Of a DNA stretch of 41,802 nucleotides, positions 28,026-35,739 are shown in pieces. Numbering within the stretch: the stretch's first letter is position 1; each line of letters opens with the position of its first letter. Source of the DNA: Clostridiales bacterium (GTDB taxonomy: Bacteria; Bacillota; Clostridia; Saccharofermentanales; Saccharofermentanaceae); the NCBI GenBank assembly GCA_017615755.1, contig JAFZZM010000062.1, forward strand, positions 1 through 41,802, read 5' to 3'. The translations under genes were made by a program, and so were the position numbers. The notes under the pieces are model-generated. The model ran no database searches. It had not been told where the DNA came from and worked only from the letters and a program-made list of their open reading frames with translations.

Positions 28026-28628
28026 ATGAGCGAGGGAAAGCCATTTATCAAGAATTCGGTGTGGCAGGAGCAGCTGGAAAGCGTAGCTCAGAACGCCAAG
28101 CCGGCCGAGACGGACTATAAGAAGCTGTTTGAAGAAACAGACAACTTCGGTGTGGACGTGAAGACCATCATGGGCGACATCGGTGTACAGCCCGATTCCG
28201 GGACGGATAACACCGAGACCAGCAAGTCCGAGAGTATGGATACCATCGGCGCCTATATTGCCCATGCCCAGCGTATCGAGGACATCATTTCCGTGACCCA
28301 TAATCCGCCGACGTCCCCGCTCCGCCGTACCGTCAAGCGTACCCTGCTGAAGGTCCTTTGCTGGCCGACGAGAAGATATCTCATTCCGCAGGTGAACTTC
28401 AATACAGACATTGTCCGCGCTAACCAGGAAATGCTGGTGCTTCTTGCAAAGATCAACAAGAGTGACCGTGATTCCGCCGAAGAAGCGAAGAGAGAACTTC
28501 TGAAGGCCAATCAGAAGATCGATAAGCTTTATGAGAAGATCGAGGAATTAGAAGAGAAGATCGCTTTCATGGAGAAATCCTCTTCTTCAGAGCAGAAAAC
28601 AAGCGATAAGACGGAGGAGAAGGCATGA
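28026..28628 (+). CDS. MSE-type coiled-coil partner protein 3 (200 residues), unknown function
   Basis: This is a paralogue of the protein encoded at 25136, with the same length (200). The parts are a MSEGKPF start, DYKKLFEETDN at 30-40 (same position as in the paralogue), a variable Ser/Thr linker, the basic core LLKVLCWPTRRYLIPQ (107-122), the NTDIVRANQEMLVLL helix, and a coiled coil (about 145-185: NQKIDKLYEKIEELEEKIA) with a charged tail. There is no classic signal peptide. The ATG at 28026 is preferred over 28008 because AGGAGGG lies between them, four bases upstream of 28026. Its stop overlaps the next GT4 start (ATGA), which argues for a complex of the two products. Confidence 0.88.
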   Translation: MSEGKPFIKNSVWQEQLESVAQNAKPAETDYKKLFEETDNFGVDVKTIMGDIGVQPDSGTDNTETSKSESMDTIGAYIAHAQRIEDIISVTHNPPTSPLRRTVKRTLLKVLCWPTRRYLIPQVNFNTDIVRANQEMLVLLAKINKSDRDSAEEAKRELLKANQKIDKLYEKIEELEEKIAFMEKSSSSEQKTSDKTEEKA

Positions 28629-29686
28629 TCTACCAGTATGTCCATTCGCTGAAAAAAGGGGATGCCATCGGTAACGAAGTTGTGGCGATCCGGGAATATC
28701 TGCTGAATGAAAAGATGGACAATCTGATCGTCAAGTTTGCCCCGGACTACCCGCAGAAGGGTACCATCTTCGTGGATGAATTCGAGAAGAACGTGAAGGC
28801 CGATGACCTTCTTATCGTCCACTATGCCTGGGTCCTCCCGGACCTGATCTGGAAGAAGATGAAAGCATTCCCGTGCAAGAAGATCATGATCTACCATAAC
28901 ATCACACCGGGCGAATTCTTTACCAATTACGATAAAAAGACGGCCAAAGCCGCCATCGCCGCCCGCCAGCAGCTTGCCGAGGGCGCGCGTGTATTCGATG
29001 CGGCCTGGGGCGTTTCCCGGTATAACTGCGAAGAACTGACTTCCCTGGGTTATAAGAATGTCGCGGTCGTGCCGCTCCTGATCTCCTTCCCGGATTACCA
29101 GAAAGAACCGAACCGGGTCCTGATGGATCGCTTGAATGACGGTTACACCAACATCCTGTTTGTTGGAAGAATGGTGCCGAACAAGTGCTTCGAGGACATC
29201 ATCTTCGCCTTTTCCGAGTATAAGAAGCAGTATAACGCCCAGAGCCGTCTGATCCTTGTCGGAAATGACGACCTGAGAACGTACGTATATAAACTGAAGA
29301 ATTTCTGCAGAGACCAGGAGATCAAAGATGTGCTGTTCCGTGCACACTGTCCTTTCTCCGATATTCTGGCCTATTACCGAAGCGCGCACCTGTTCTTGTG
29401 CATGAGTGAGCACGAGGGCTTCTGTGTGCCGCTGATCGAGTCCATGATCTTTGAAGTGCCGGTCATGGCGTATTCGGCATGTGCCGTCCCGGACACCCTG
29501 GGCGACGGCGGAATCTGTTTTACGGACAAGGATCCATCAAAGGTGGCCGGCGTCATGAATGCGCTTTTTACAAACGATTCGTTGAAGACCGCGATGATCG
29601 AGAACCAGAAAAAGCAACTGCAGCGTTTCGACCATAAGGTCATTCTGACCGAACTGCTCGAGAAGATCCGTCAATACCAGAACTGA
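28625..29686 (+). CDS. GT4 glycosyltransferase, paralogue B
   Basis: The 353-residue protein is related to those encoded at 25742 and 29706: start MIYQYVHSLKKGDAIGNEVVAIREYL, IMIYHNITPGEFF, TNILFVGRMVPNKCFEDIIFAF, RLILVGNDD, CMSEHEGFCVPLIESMIFEVPVMAYSACAVPDTLGDGGICF. The GT4 Glu pair (EGFCVPLIE) is intact. It is the most divergent of the three. It starts inside the stop of coiled-coil protein 3 (ATGA), so the two are coupled. Soluble; donor and acceptor unknown. Confidence 0.9.
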   Translation: MIYQYVHSLKKGDAIGNEVVAIREYLLNEKMDNLIVKFAPDYPQKGTIFVDEFEKNVKADDLLIVHYAWVLPDLIWKKMKAFPCKKIMIYHNITPGEFFTNYDKKTAKAAIAARQQLAEGARVFDAAWGVSRYNCEELTSLGYKNVAVVPLLISFPDYQKEPNRVLMDRLNDGYTNILFVGRMVPNKCFEDIIFAFSEYKKQYNAQSRLILVGNDDLRTYVYKLKNFCRDQEIKDVLFRAHCPFSDILAYYRSAHLFLCMSEHEGFCVPLIESMIFEVPVMAYSACAVPDTLGDGGICFTDKDPSKVAGVMNALFTNDSLKTAMIENQKKQLQRFDHKVILTELLEKIRQYQN

Positions 29687-29705
29687 GCCGGGACAGGAGT
29701 CGAAG

Positions 29706-30794
29706 ATGAAGAGAGTTTGGCAGTTTCTTCCCACCATTTCCGAAGGCGACGCAGTCAGCAATGAGTGCCTGGCTATCTCTGCGCTTCTTTCCGAGAAAGG
29801 TGTGGAAAACCGCATTTCCGCCAGATACAATCATCTCCGCCGTTCCATCGATGTGAAGAAGTTCGAAAAAGCCAGGAAAGAGATCGCCGAAGATGACCTG
29901 ATCCTGTACCATCTCTCGGTCGGAGAGGACATGAACGACTGGTTCGCTGACCTTCCGAACAAGAAGGTGGTCATCTACCATAACATCACGCCGGCGCACT
30001 TTTTCAGAAAGTATAATTCCACGCTGAGCCAGTCCTCGGAAACAGGCAGAAAACAGCTCGCCGCCATGGCCTCGAAGGTGACCGCGGCGATCACGGTTTC
30101 ATCTTATAATGCGCAAGAACTGGAGGATATGGGTTTCCCGAAGCCTTCGGTGATCCCGATCCTGATTCCTTTTGAGGACTATAGGCAGGAGCCGGATGCG
30201 GCCCGTATGCAGGAACTCTCCGATGGGAAGACCAATATCCTTTTTGTAGGGCGTGTGGCCCCGAACAAGTGTCAGGAGGACATTCTCGCCTTGTTCTCGG
30301 AATACATCAAAAACTACGATCCGGATGCCCGCTTGATCCTGGCGGGGTCTTCCAAAGGCATGGAACTGTATTTCGAAAAGATTCAGAAATATGTGGAAAA
30401 ACTCGGTCTTTCCGACCATGTGATCCTGCCGGGACACACGTCCTTTGCGGAGATCCTGGCTTTCTACAGAAGCGCCCACGCTTTCGTCATCATGAGCGAA
30501 CACGAAGGATTCTGTGTTCCGGTCGTCGAAGCTTTCTTCTTCGGCGTACCTGTCATGGCCTGTGACTTCGGCGCCATCGGAGAGACCATGGGCAACGCGG
30601 GCGTGCTTCTTGATCACAAGGATCCGGCCCGAGCGGCGGCGGTCCTGAACGAGATGGTCCATAACGAGGCCTTCCGGGAGCAGGAAAAGGCGAGAATGCA
30701 GCAGGAGATGGCACGCTTTGATGAGAAAAAAGTGAAAGAGCGGATATGGGAAGTGCTTTTGCCGCTTCTTAGCGATGAGGAGACGAAAGAGTGA
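29706..30794 (+). CDS. GT4 glycosyltransferase, paralogue C
   Basis: The 362-residue protein is very similar to that encoded at 25742: start MKRVWQFLPTISEGDAVSNECLAIS, VIYHNITPAHFF, ILFVGRVAPNKCQEDILALF, LILAGSSKGMELY, MSEHEGFCVPVVEAFFFGVPVMACDFGAIGETMGNAGVLL. It follows CAGGAGT by six bases and has no coiled-coil gene directly before it, unlike the other two paralogues. The next gene starts with GTG inside its stop. Recent duplication of paralogue A or C is likely, given conservation across both domains. Confidence 0.9.
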   Translation: MKRVWQFLPTISEGDAVSNECLAISALLSEKGVENRISARYNHLRRSIDVKKFEKARKEIAEDDLILYHLSVGEDMNDWFADLPNKKVVIYHNITPAHFFRKYNSTLSQSSETGRKQLAAMASKVTAAITVSSYNAQELEDMGFPKPSVIPILIPFEDYRQEPDAARMQELSDGKTNILFVGRVAPNKCQEDILALFSEYIKNYDPDARLILAGSSKGMELYFEKIQKYVEKLGLSDHVILPGHTSFAEILAFYRSAHAFVIMSEHEGFCVPVVEAFFFGVPVMACDFGAIGETMGNAGVLLDHKDPARAAAVLNEMVHNEAFREQEKARMQQEMARFDEKKVKERIWEVLLPLLSDEETKE

Positions 30795-31984
30795 AAAAGG
30801 TAGCATTTATAGTTCAGCGTTACGGAAAGGAAGTCAACGGAGGAGCGGAGCTGGAGGCGAAACTCTATGCCGAGCGTCTCAGCAAGCACTATGAAGTCAC
30901 GGTGCTGACGACTTGTGCGAAAGACTATCTTACCTGGAAAAATGAGTATCCGGAAGGCGAAGAAACGATCAACGGCGTCCGCGTACTGCGTTTCCCGACC
31001 GTGGAAGAACGGGAAGTGGAAGAGTTCCGTCAGATCCGCACGAAAATGCTGGAACTGCTGAACAGAAGTGACGAGATGATCGACGATGGCATGCTGGATC
31101 TCTGGTTGAGAAAGCAAGGCCCGGACTGCCCGAAACTGATAGAAGCAATCGAGGCGTCCAAGGATGAATACGATGCATTCCTTTTCATGACCTACCTATA
31201 CTACCCGACAGTGTATGGTATCCCAAAGGTCAAGGAGAAGGCGATACTGATCCCGACTGCCCACGATGAGCCGTATCTCAGGATCCCTGTCTACAAGAAA
31301 CTTTTCAAAGAAGTAAAGGGCATTTTCTATAACTCCCGCAGCGAGCAGACACTGGTGGAGTCGCTTTTCGACGTGAAGTCCGTTCCTGCGGCCGTCGGCG
31401 GATGTGGTGTGACGATCCCGGAAGAAATCGATACGGCCGGGTTCCGGAGCCGTTATACGATTCCGGACGAGTATGTCGTCTATGCAGGCCGTGTGGATGT
31501 CATCAAGGGCTGTAAAGAACTCCTGGAGTTCTGGCACGAGTATAATGCCAGGAGAAAAGCACAGAAGAAGGACATTATTCCGATGGTCCTTATCGGAAAT
31601 AATGCCATGCAGGTGGAAGCCTCCGAAGAGGTTTTCCCTCTCGGTTTCGTATCGGATAATGATAAATATGCGGCGATCCAAGGCTCGATGTTCCTTGCGC
31701 TTCCGTCTCCGCTGGAAAGCTTGTCAATTGCGGTCCTGGAGGCGTTCAGCCTGAACAGACCTGTCCTTGTAAACGGTAACTGCCTGACACTTAAGGATCA
31801 CTGCCTGTATTCAAACGGCGGTCTTTTCTACCATAACTACGAGGAGTTTGAATCATGCATGGACTACCTGCTGTCCCATGCCCGTGAAAGAGAAGAAATG
31901 GGAAAGAACGGCAAGTATTACTGCTATTGCAATTATGACTGGGATGACATCATGCGTCGTCTCGAGAGACTGATCGAACTCTGA
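30791..31984 (+). CDS. GT4 family glycosyltransferase
   Basis: The 397-residue protein starts MKKVAFIVQRYGKEVNGGAELEAKLYAERL, with the GGAE loop typical of family 4. Its donor domain has DEYVVYAGRVDVIKGCKELLEFW, MVLIGNNAM, SMFLALPSPLESLSIAVLEAFSLNRPVLVNG. The usual E-G-F segment is replaced by LESLSIAVLE, still giving the Glu pair. A GTG start overlaps the previous stop, with GAGGAG eight bases upstream. It differs from the three short paralogues and may add another linkage or the adaptor residue. It is convergent with the WbaP-like gene with only 14 bases between stops. Confidence 0.88.
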   Translation: MKKVAFIVQRYGKEVNGGAELEAKLYAERLSKHYEVTVLTTCAKDYLTWKNEYPEGEETINGVRVLRFPTVEEREVEEFRQIRTKMLELLNRSDEMIDDGMLDLWLRKQGPDCPKLIEAIEASKDEYDAFLFMTYLYYPTVYGIPKVKEKAILIPTAHDEPYLRIPVYKKLFKEVKGIFYNSRSEQTLVESLFDVKSVPAAVGGCGVTIPEEIDTAGFRSRYTIPDEYVVYAGRVDVIKGCKELLEFWHEYNARRKAQKKDIIPMVLIGNNAMQVEASEEVFPLGFVSDNDKYAAIQGSMFLALPSPLESLSIAVLEAFSLNRPVLVNGNCLTLKDHCLYSNGGLFYHNYEEFESCMDYLLSHAREREEMGKNGKYYCYCNYDWDDIMRRLERLIEL

Positions 31985-31998
31985 TCCTTTCGGAAAAC

Positions 31999-33459
31999 TC
32001 AGATATTATCCGGATCTTCCTGCTGGCGGGATTTCTTCTTGCGGTTTCTCTTGCGCTCGCGGACTTCTTCGCGCGTCAGGGACGGTGCATACTGTTCCAT
32101 ATTCTCGCTGAATGTACGCTTATAGAGCTTCGGAGTAAAGATTACGCGGAATGTGTGCAGGATAATGCTCACGTCACGAAGCACGGAATAGTTCTTGATA
32201 TAAAGCAGATCGTAACGCAGTTTGTCCTGCGGAGTCGTGTCATAGCTTCCGACTACCTGCGCAAGACCCGTAATACCGGCCTTAACGGCAAATCTCTGGT
32301 CGTAACCGGGAATCTCCACCTCGAATTTTTCAACGAAATCCGGGCGCTCGGAACGAGGACCGACGATACTCATCTCGCCTTTCAGAACGTTGATGAACTG
32401 CGGTACTTCATCCAGCTTCGAACGGCGAAGGAAGCGGCCGACAGGGGTAACACGCGGGTCGTGTGCACCGGAGATGACCGGACCCGTCTGTTTTTCAGCG
32501 TCGTTATACATAGTGCGGAGCTTATAGATGTAGTAAGGCTTCTTGTCGATGGTCAACCGCTCCTGACGGTAGATAACACCACCCTTGGAGGTGCACTTGA
32601 TCAGGATCGCCGAGATCAGAAGGAATGGCGATGCGATAACCAGAGCGATAAGCGAAATGAGAATATCCATAAGACGTTTCAGGACGCGCTGCTCAAACTT
32701 CAAGGCCAGACGGTCTACAAGGAAGACCATCAGGTCGTCGAAATTGATGATGCGGGACTGGAACAGGGAGATCTCATAGAATTGCGGAACCATGTACGCC
32801 ACTGTATTCTTTCTGGCGCACTGCATGATGATGTCGGACTTGGAATCATCCGGAACGTCAGGACAGATGAACACTTCGGACTGTTCCATGATCGCCGAAC
32901 GGATGCCTGCACGGTCCGAATAGATGAGAAGATCGGTCAGTTCAAGATCATAGTGGTGAAGAAGCGGCATGATCTTCTCCCGGATAAGCTTGGCTGTAGT
33001 CAGGGAGCCACCGATAATGATCAGACGGTTCTTCTCATAGAGCTTATGGCTCATGTGCAGACAAAGTCCGGACCAGAGAGACAGCATGGCAAACATGATG
33101 ATCGTACTGAAGATGAGTACGCTTCGTGGAAAAGCACGCTGCAAGAGCATATCTTTTGCCGTGGTGGTGATCATGGCCTGCAGAAGAACGAACCATAAGG
33201 ACTGGGACAGGATCTCTCCCGGCTTCTTTCTGAAAAAACGGGACAGATTGAGCGTGTCGGAAAGAATCAGCGAGGACAGGCTGATCACAGGGATCAAAGT
33301 ATAGTAAGCCTTAAAGTTTTCGCCGGAAATAGGTGTAATATTCGTGGCACTCAAAATGTAGAACGTCCACACATACGAAAGATTTACCAGCAGGATCACG
33401 ACAAGGAAAAACAGAAATTTGAAAGCGTGGGCTGGGGAAAACCGATGGGAAAAATGCAT
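31999..33459 (-). CDS. Undecaprenyl-phosphate sugar phosphotransferase (WbaP-like initiating enzyme)
   Basis: The 486-residue polytopic protein has four N-terminal membrane spans (about 10-150), a central nucleotide-fold domain (about 155-245), a further membrane helix (about 265-290) and the C-terminal bacterial sugar transferase domain. The latter has KLRTMYNDAEKQTGPV, RVTPVGRFLRRSKLDEVPQFINVLKGEMSIVGPRSERPDFV and GITGLAQVVGSYDTTPQDKLRYDLLYI. Such enzymes place a sugar phosphate from UDP- or GDP-sugar on undecaprenyl phosphate and start glycan synthesis. The ATG at 33459 is favoured over one 15 codons earlier because GAGGAG lies five bases upstream. It probably starts the polymer built by the adjacent GT4 enzymes. 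Confidence 0.9.
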   Translation of the reverse strand: MHFSHRFSPAHAFKFLFFLVVILLVNLSYVWTFYILSATNITPISGENFKAYYTLIPVISLSSLILSDTLNLSRFFRKKPGEILSQSLWFVLLQAMITTTAKDMLLQRAFPRSVLIFSTIIMFAMLSLWSGLCLHMSHKLYEKNRLIIIGGSLTTAKLIREKIMPLLHHYDLELTDLLIYSDRAGIRSAIMEQSEVFICPDVPDDSKSDIIMQCARKNTVAYMVPQFYEISLFQSRIINFDDLMVFLVDRLALKFEQRVLKRLMDILISLIALVIASPFLLISAILIKCTSKGGVIYRQERLTIDKKPYYIYKLRTMYNDAEKQTGPVISGAHDPRVTPVGRFLRRSKLDEVPQFINVLKGEMSIVGPRSERPDFVEKFEVEIPGYDQRFAVKAGITGLAQVVGSYDTTPQDKLRYDLLYIKNYSVLRDVSIILHTFRVIFTPKLYKRTFSENMEQYAPSLTREEVRERKRNRKKKSRQQEDPDNI

Positions 33460-33508
33460 GTGAACTCCTCTACTCTCGCTAATTTTGTCTAAGACATACC
33501 TCAAATCA

Positions 33509-33529
33509 ATTATACAACATTACATTATA
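33509..33529 (-). promoter_or_regulatory. Possible promoter region for the WbaP-like gene
   Basis: Two TATAAT hexamers on the minus strand (33509-33514 and 33524-33529) lie 50-70 bases upstream of the start in an AT-rich stretch. No clear -35 goes with either. The rest of the 33460-33690 intergenic space shows no gene; it must also hold the rightward promoter for the VanW gene, which I could not place. Confidence 0.4.
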
Positions 33530-33690
33530 AGCGAAAGATGGAAAAAAATCAGCCGAAACACCAAAAATGTGCAGAAATGGAAGGACTGTTTTGGCGCAAA
33601 TTTAATATGTTTTTCTCTTGAAACAAGGCTCATTATATAGTAGTCTTGTTATGGCGTATTTTATTAGGATTTGGAAGAGGCAATTGCGGA

Positions 33691-35649
33691 ATGAAAAAGA
33701 ATGCTGCTAGAAGAAAGAAAAAGAAAATAACTACCGGCATTGTGGCTACTTTGACAGTGCTTCTCGTGCTTGGTCTGACTGGTACGATTTTATATACACA
33801 GTTTTTCAAGAAAGAAGTTGACCGTTTCTTCGAGAAGAAGTATAAGGTCATCGATGTGACCGGTGCAGAGATCGAGTATACAGAGGATGAACTGGCTGAA
33901 GCAGTCAACTATGACAAGTTCTACCAGGGCATCAAGATCGATGGCGTAGACGTTTCCGATAAGACACTTGAAGAAGCAAAGGCTATGTTCAAGGATACCC
34001 GTGAGAAGAAGGTCGACGATGTCGTCGATATTCAGTTCCAGGTAGGTAATGAGCTGGTCAAGATGAATACGGAAGGCATGACACTGGCTTCCAATATTGA
34101 CGAAGTCCTGACAGAAGCTTTCAATTATGCAAAGACGAGCCAGCTCGAAGGTGTAGAAGGTCTGAAGGACCGTTACGAGCAGATCACGGCTCTGAAGAAA
34201 ACTCCGAAGGAGTATACCTCTGCAGTTACTATCGGTTACGATAATGTCAGCACGCTGGCACATGCTGCTCTGGATTCTTTTAATTCCGAGCCGGTCGAAG
34301 CACATGCTACCGGATTTGACAAAGAGACACTGACATTCATCATTGAGGAGTCCGCGAACGGACAGTCCGTTAACGTGGATAAGGCTATCCAGGATGTTAA
34401 CGATACTTTTGCCAAGGCTGAGTACAGTGCTGTTATTCCGGTCGAGGTAACCGTAGTTGAGCCGAAGACCTCTGCAGATTATCTGCGTGCAAACCTCGGT
34501 AAGGTTTCTTCCAACAGTTCCAAGTGCAAGGACAATGCAAACCGTAACACGAATATCCGTCTTGTCTGCGAGAAGATCGACGGTCTGGTACTCCAGCCGG
34601 GCGAACAGTTCGATTTCAACGGCTTCGTTGGTGAGAGAACTGCAGAGAGAGGATTTAAGGAAGCTCCGGGTATCTTTGAAGGAAAATCCCGTCAGGAACT
34701 CGGTGGTGGTATCTGCCAGGCAAATACCATGATCTTCCAGAGTGTTGTCGAGGCTGACCTGCAGATCGATCAGAGAGTAGCACACTCCTGGCCGAGTGAT
34801 TACGTGGATCCGGGTACGGATGCTACAGTTACATGGGGTGGCGCGAACTTTAAGTTTACTAACAACACTGAGTATCCGGTAGCGATCCATGCTTACTATG
34901 GTGATCTCTGGGTAACAGTAGAAATCTACGGTCGTCTCCTTCCGGATGGACAGAAGATCAGCTTCTTCGGAGCAGATTCGCTTCTGGTCAACGAGGCACC
35001 GAGCGGTGTGGAATACGTTGCAGATTCTTCCCTCCCTGTCGGAACGGTGAACCATGAGCGTAGTGCCCACAATCATAAAGTTGCTCTGGCCTACATCGTT
35101 ACATACGATGCAAATGGCGCAGAGATCAAGCGTGAAGAACTGAAGACGGAATATCCTGCGATCAGAGCAAAGATCGTAGTTGGTACCCGTGCAGCAGACG
35201 GAACGATTTTTAACATGAATCCGAATACCGGTGAAGTTACTCCGCCGGACGGATATGTAGCTCCGACACCGACGCCGGATCCGGCTACGACGACACCACC
35301 GCCGGATTCTTCCGAGACACCGCCGCCGTCCGAGACGCAGCAGCCTCCGGAGACCACACCGGCACCGTCTGATCCTTCCGATCCTACACCAACACCGACT
35401 GAACCGGCACCGACAGATCCGGAGCCGACTGATCCTGAACCGACAGATCCGGCACCGACCGATCCGGAGCCGACTGACCCGGAACCGACAGATCCGGCAC
35501 CGACCGATCCGGAACCGACAGACCCGGCACCGACAGATCCTGAACCGACTGACCCGGCACCGACTGATCCACCGGAGGATGGTGGAGATAATGGCGGCGG
35601 AGATAACGGTGGTGGAGACGAAGGCAGTGGAGAGACTCCTGCAGAGTAA
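33691..35649 (+). CDS. VanW-domain surface protein with G5-like domain and Pro/Thr-rich tail
   Basis: The 652-residue protein has a basic N-terminus and one membrane anchor (about 14-37). A putative peptidoglycan-binding domain of the type that precedes VanW (about 70-270) is followed by the VanW domain (about 283-415: RNTNIRLVCEKIDG, PGEQFDFNGFVGERT, GGGICQANTMIFQSVVEADL, RVAHSWPSDYVDPGTDATV) and a G5-like segment (about 435-515). The tail is Pro/Thr-rich with ten TDP(E/A)P repeats and a Gly-rich end. No LPxTG motif is seen, so it is anchored by its N-terminus and faces outwards. The ATG at 33691 is preferred over an upstream TTG because the paralogue encoded at 37597 starts at the same point with the same AGAGG-x10 spacing. 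VanW function is unknown. Confidence 0.88.
   Translation: MKKNAARRKKKKITTGIVATLTVLLVLGLTGTILYTQFFKKEVDRFFEKKYKVIDVTGAEIEYTEDELAEAVNYDKFYQGIKIDGVDVSDKTLEEAKAMFKDTREKKVDDVVDIQFQVGNELVKMNTEGMTLASNIDEVLTEAFNYAKTSQLEGVEGLKDRYEQITALKKTPKEYTSAVTIGYDNVSTLAHAALDSFNSEPVEAHATGFDKETLTFIIEESANGQSVNVDKAIQDVNDTFAKAEYSAVIPVEVTVVEPKTSADYLRANLGKVSSNSSKCKDNANRNTNIRLVCEKIDGLVLQPGEQFDFNGFVGERTAERGFKEAPGIFEGKSRQELGGGICQANTMIFQSVVEADLQIDQRVAHSWPSDYVDPGTDATVTWGGANFKFTNNTEYPVAIHAYYGDLWVTVEIYGRLLPDGQKISFFGADSLLVNEAPSGVEYVADSSLPVGTVNHERSAHNHKVALAYIVTYDANGAEIKREELKTEYPAIRAKIVVGTRAADGTIFNMNPNTGEVTPPDGYVAPTPTPDPATTTPPPDSSETPPPSETQQPPETTPAPSDPSDPTPTPTEPAPTDPEPTDPEPTDPAPTDPEPTDPEPTDPAPTDPEPTDPAPTDPEPTDPAPTDPPEDGGDNGGGDNGGGDEGSGETPAE
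35413..35562 (+). repeat. Ten 15-bp tandem repeats coding TDP(E/A)P
   Basis: Ten in-frame 15-base units encode TDPEP or TDPAP. They vary at third codon positions (ACA/ACC/ACT, CCG/CCT, GAT/GAC), so the array is old or selected at protein level. It forms a stiff, acidic stalk at the C-terminus of the VanW protein. Confidence 0.95.
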
Positions 35650-35683
35650 TCTTCCTTCCGAGCCGACAATCGAAACAGTGAAT

Positions 35684-35718
35684 AAAGGGCACAAGTCTTT
35701 CAGAGTTGTGCCCCTTTT
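35684..35718 (+). terminator. Intrinsic terminator after the first VanW gene
   Basis: GGGCACAA (35687-35694) pairs with TTGTGCCC (35706-35713), with flanking AAA/TTT and a following TTTT. It lies between the VanW stop and the gpmI ribosome binding site. Confidence 0.8.
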
Positions 35719-35739
35719 AATAGAAAAGGAGAACAAGAT

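Noticed and set aside
33646..33690. Upstream TTG start for the first VanW gene
   Set aside because: It has no ribosome binding site, and the paralogue at 37597 begins at the position that matches the ATG at 33691.
35413..35562. Tandem repeats considered as a CRISPR array
   Set aside because: The units are 15 bases, contiguous, in frame and encode TDP(E/A)P. There are no spacers and no cas genes.
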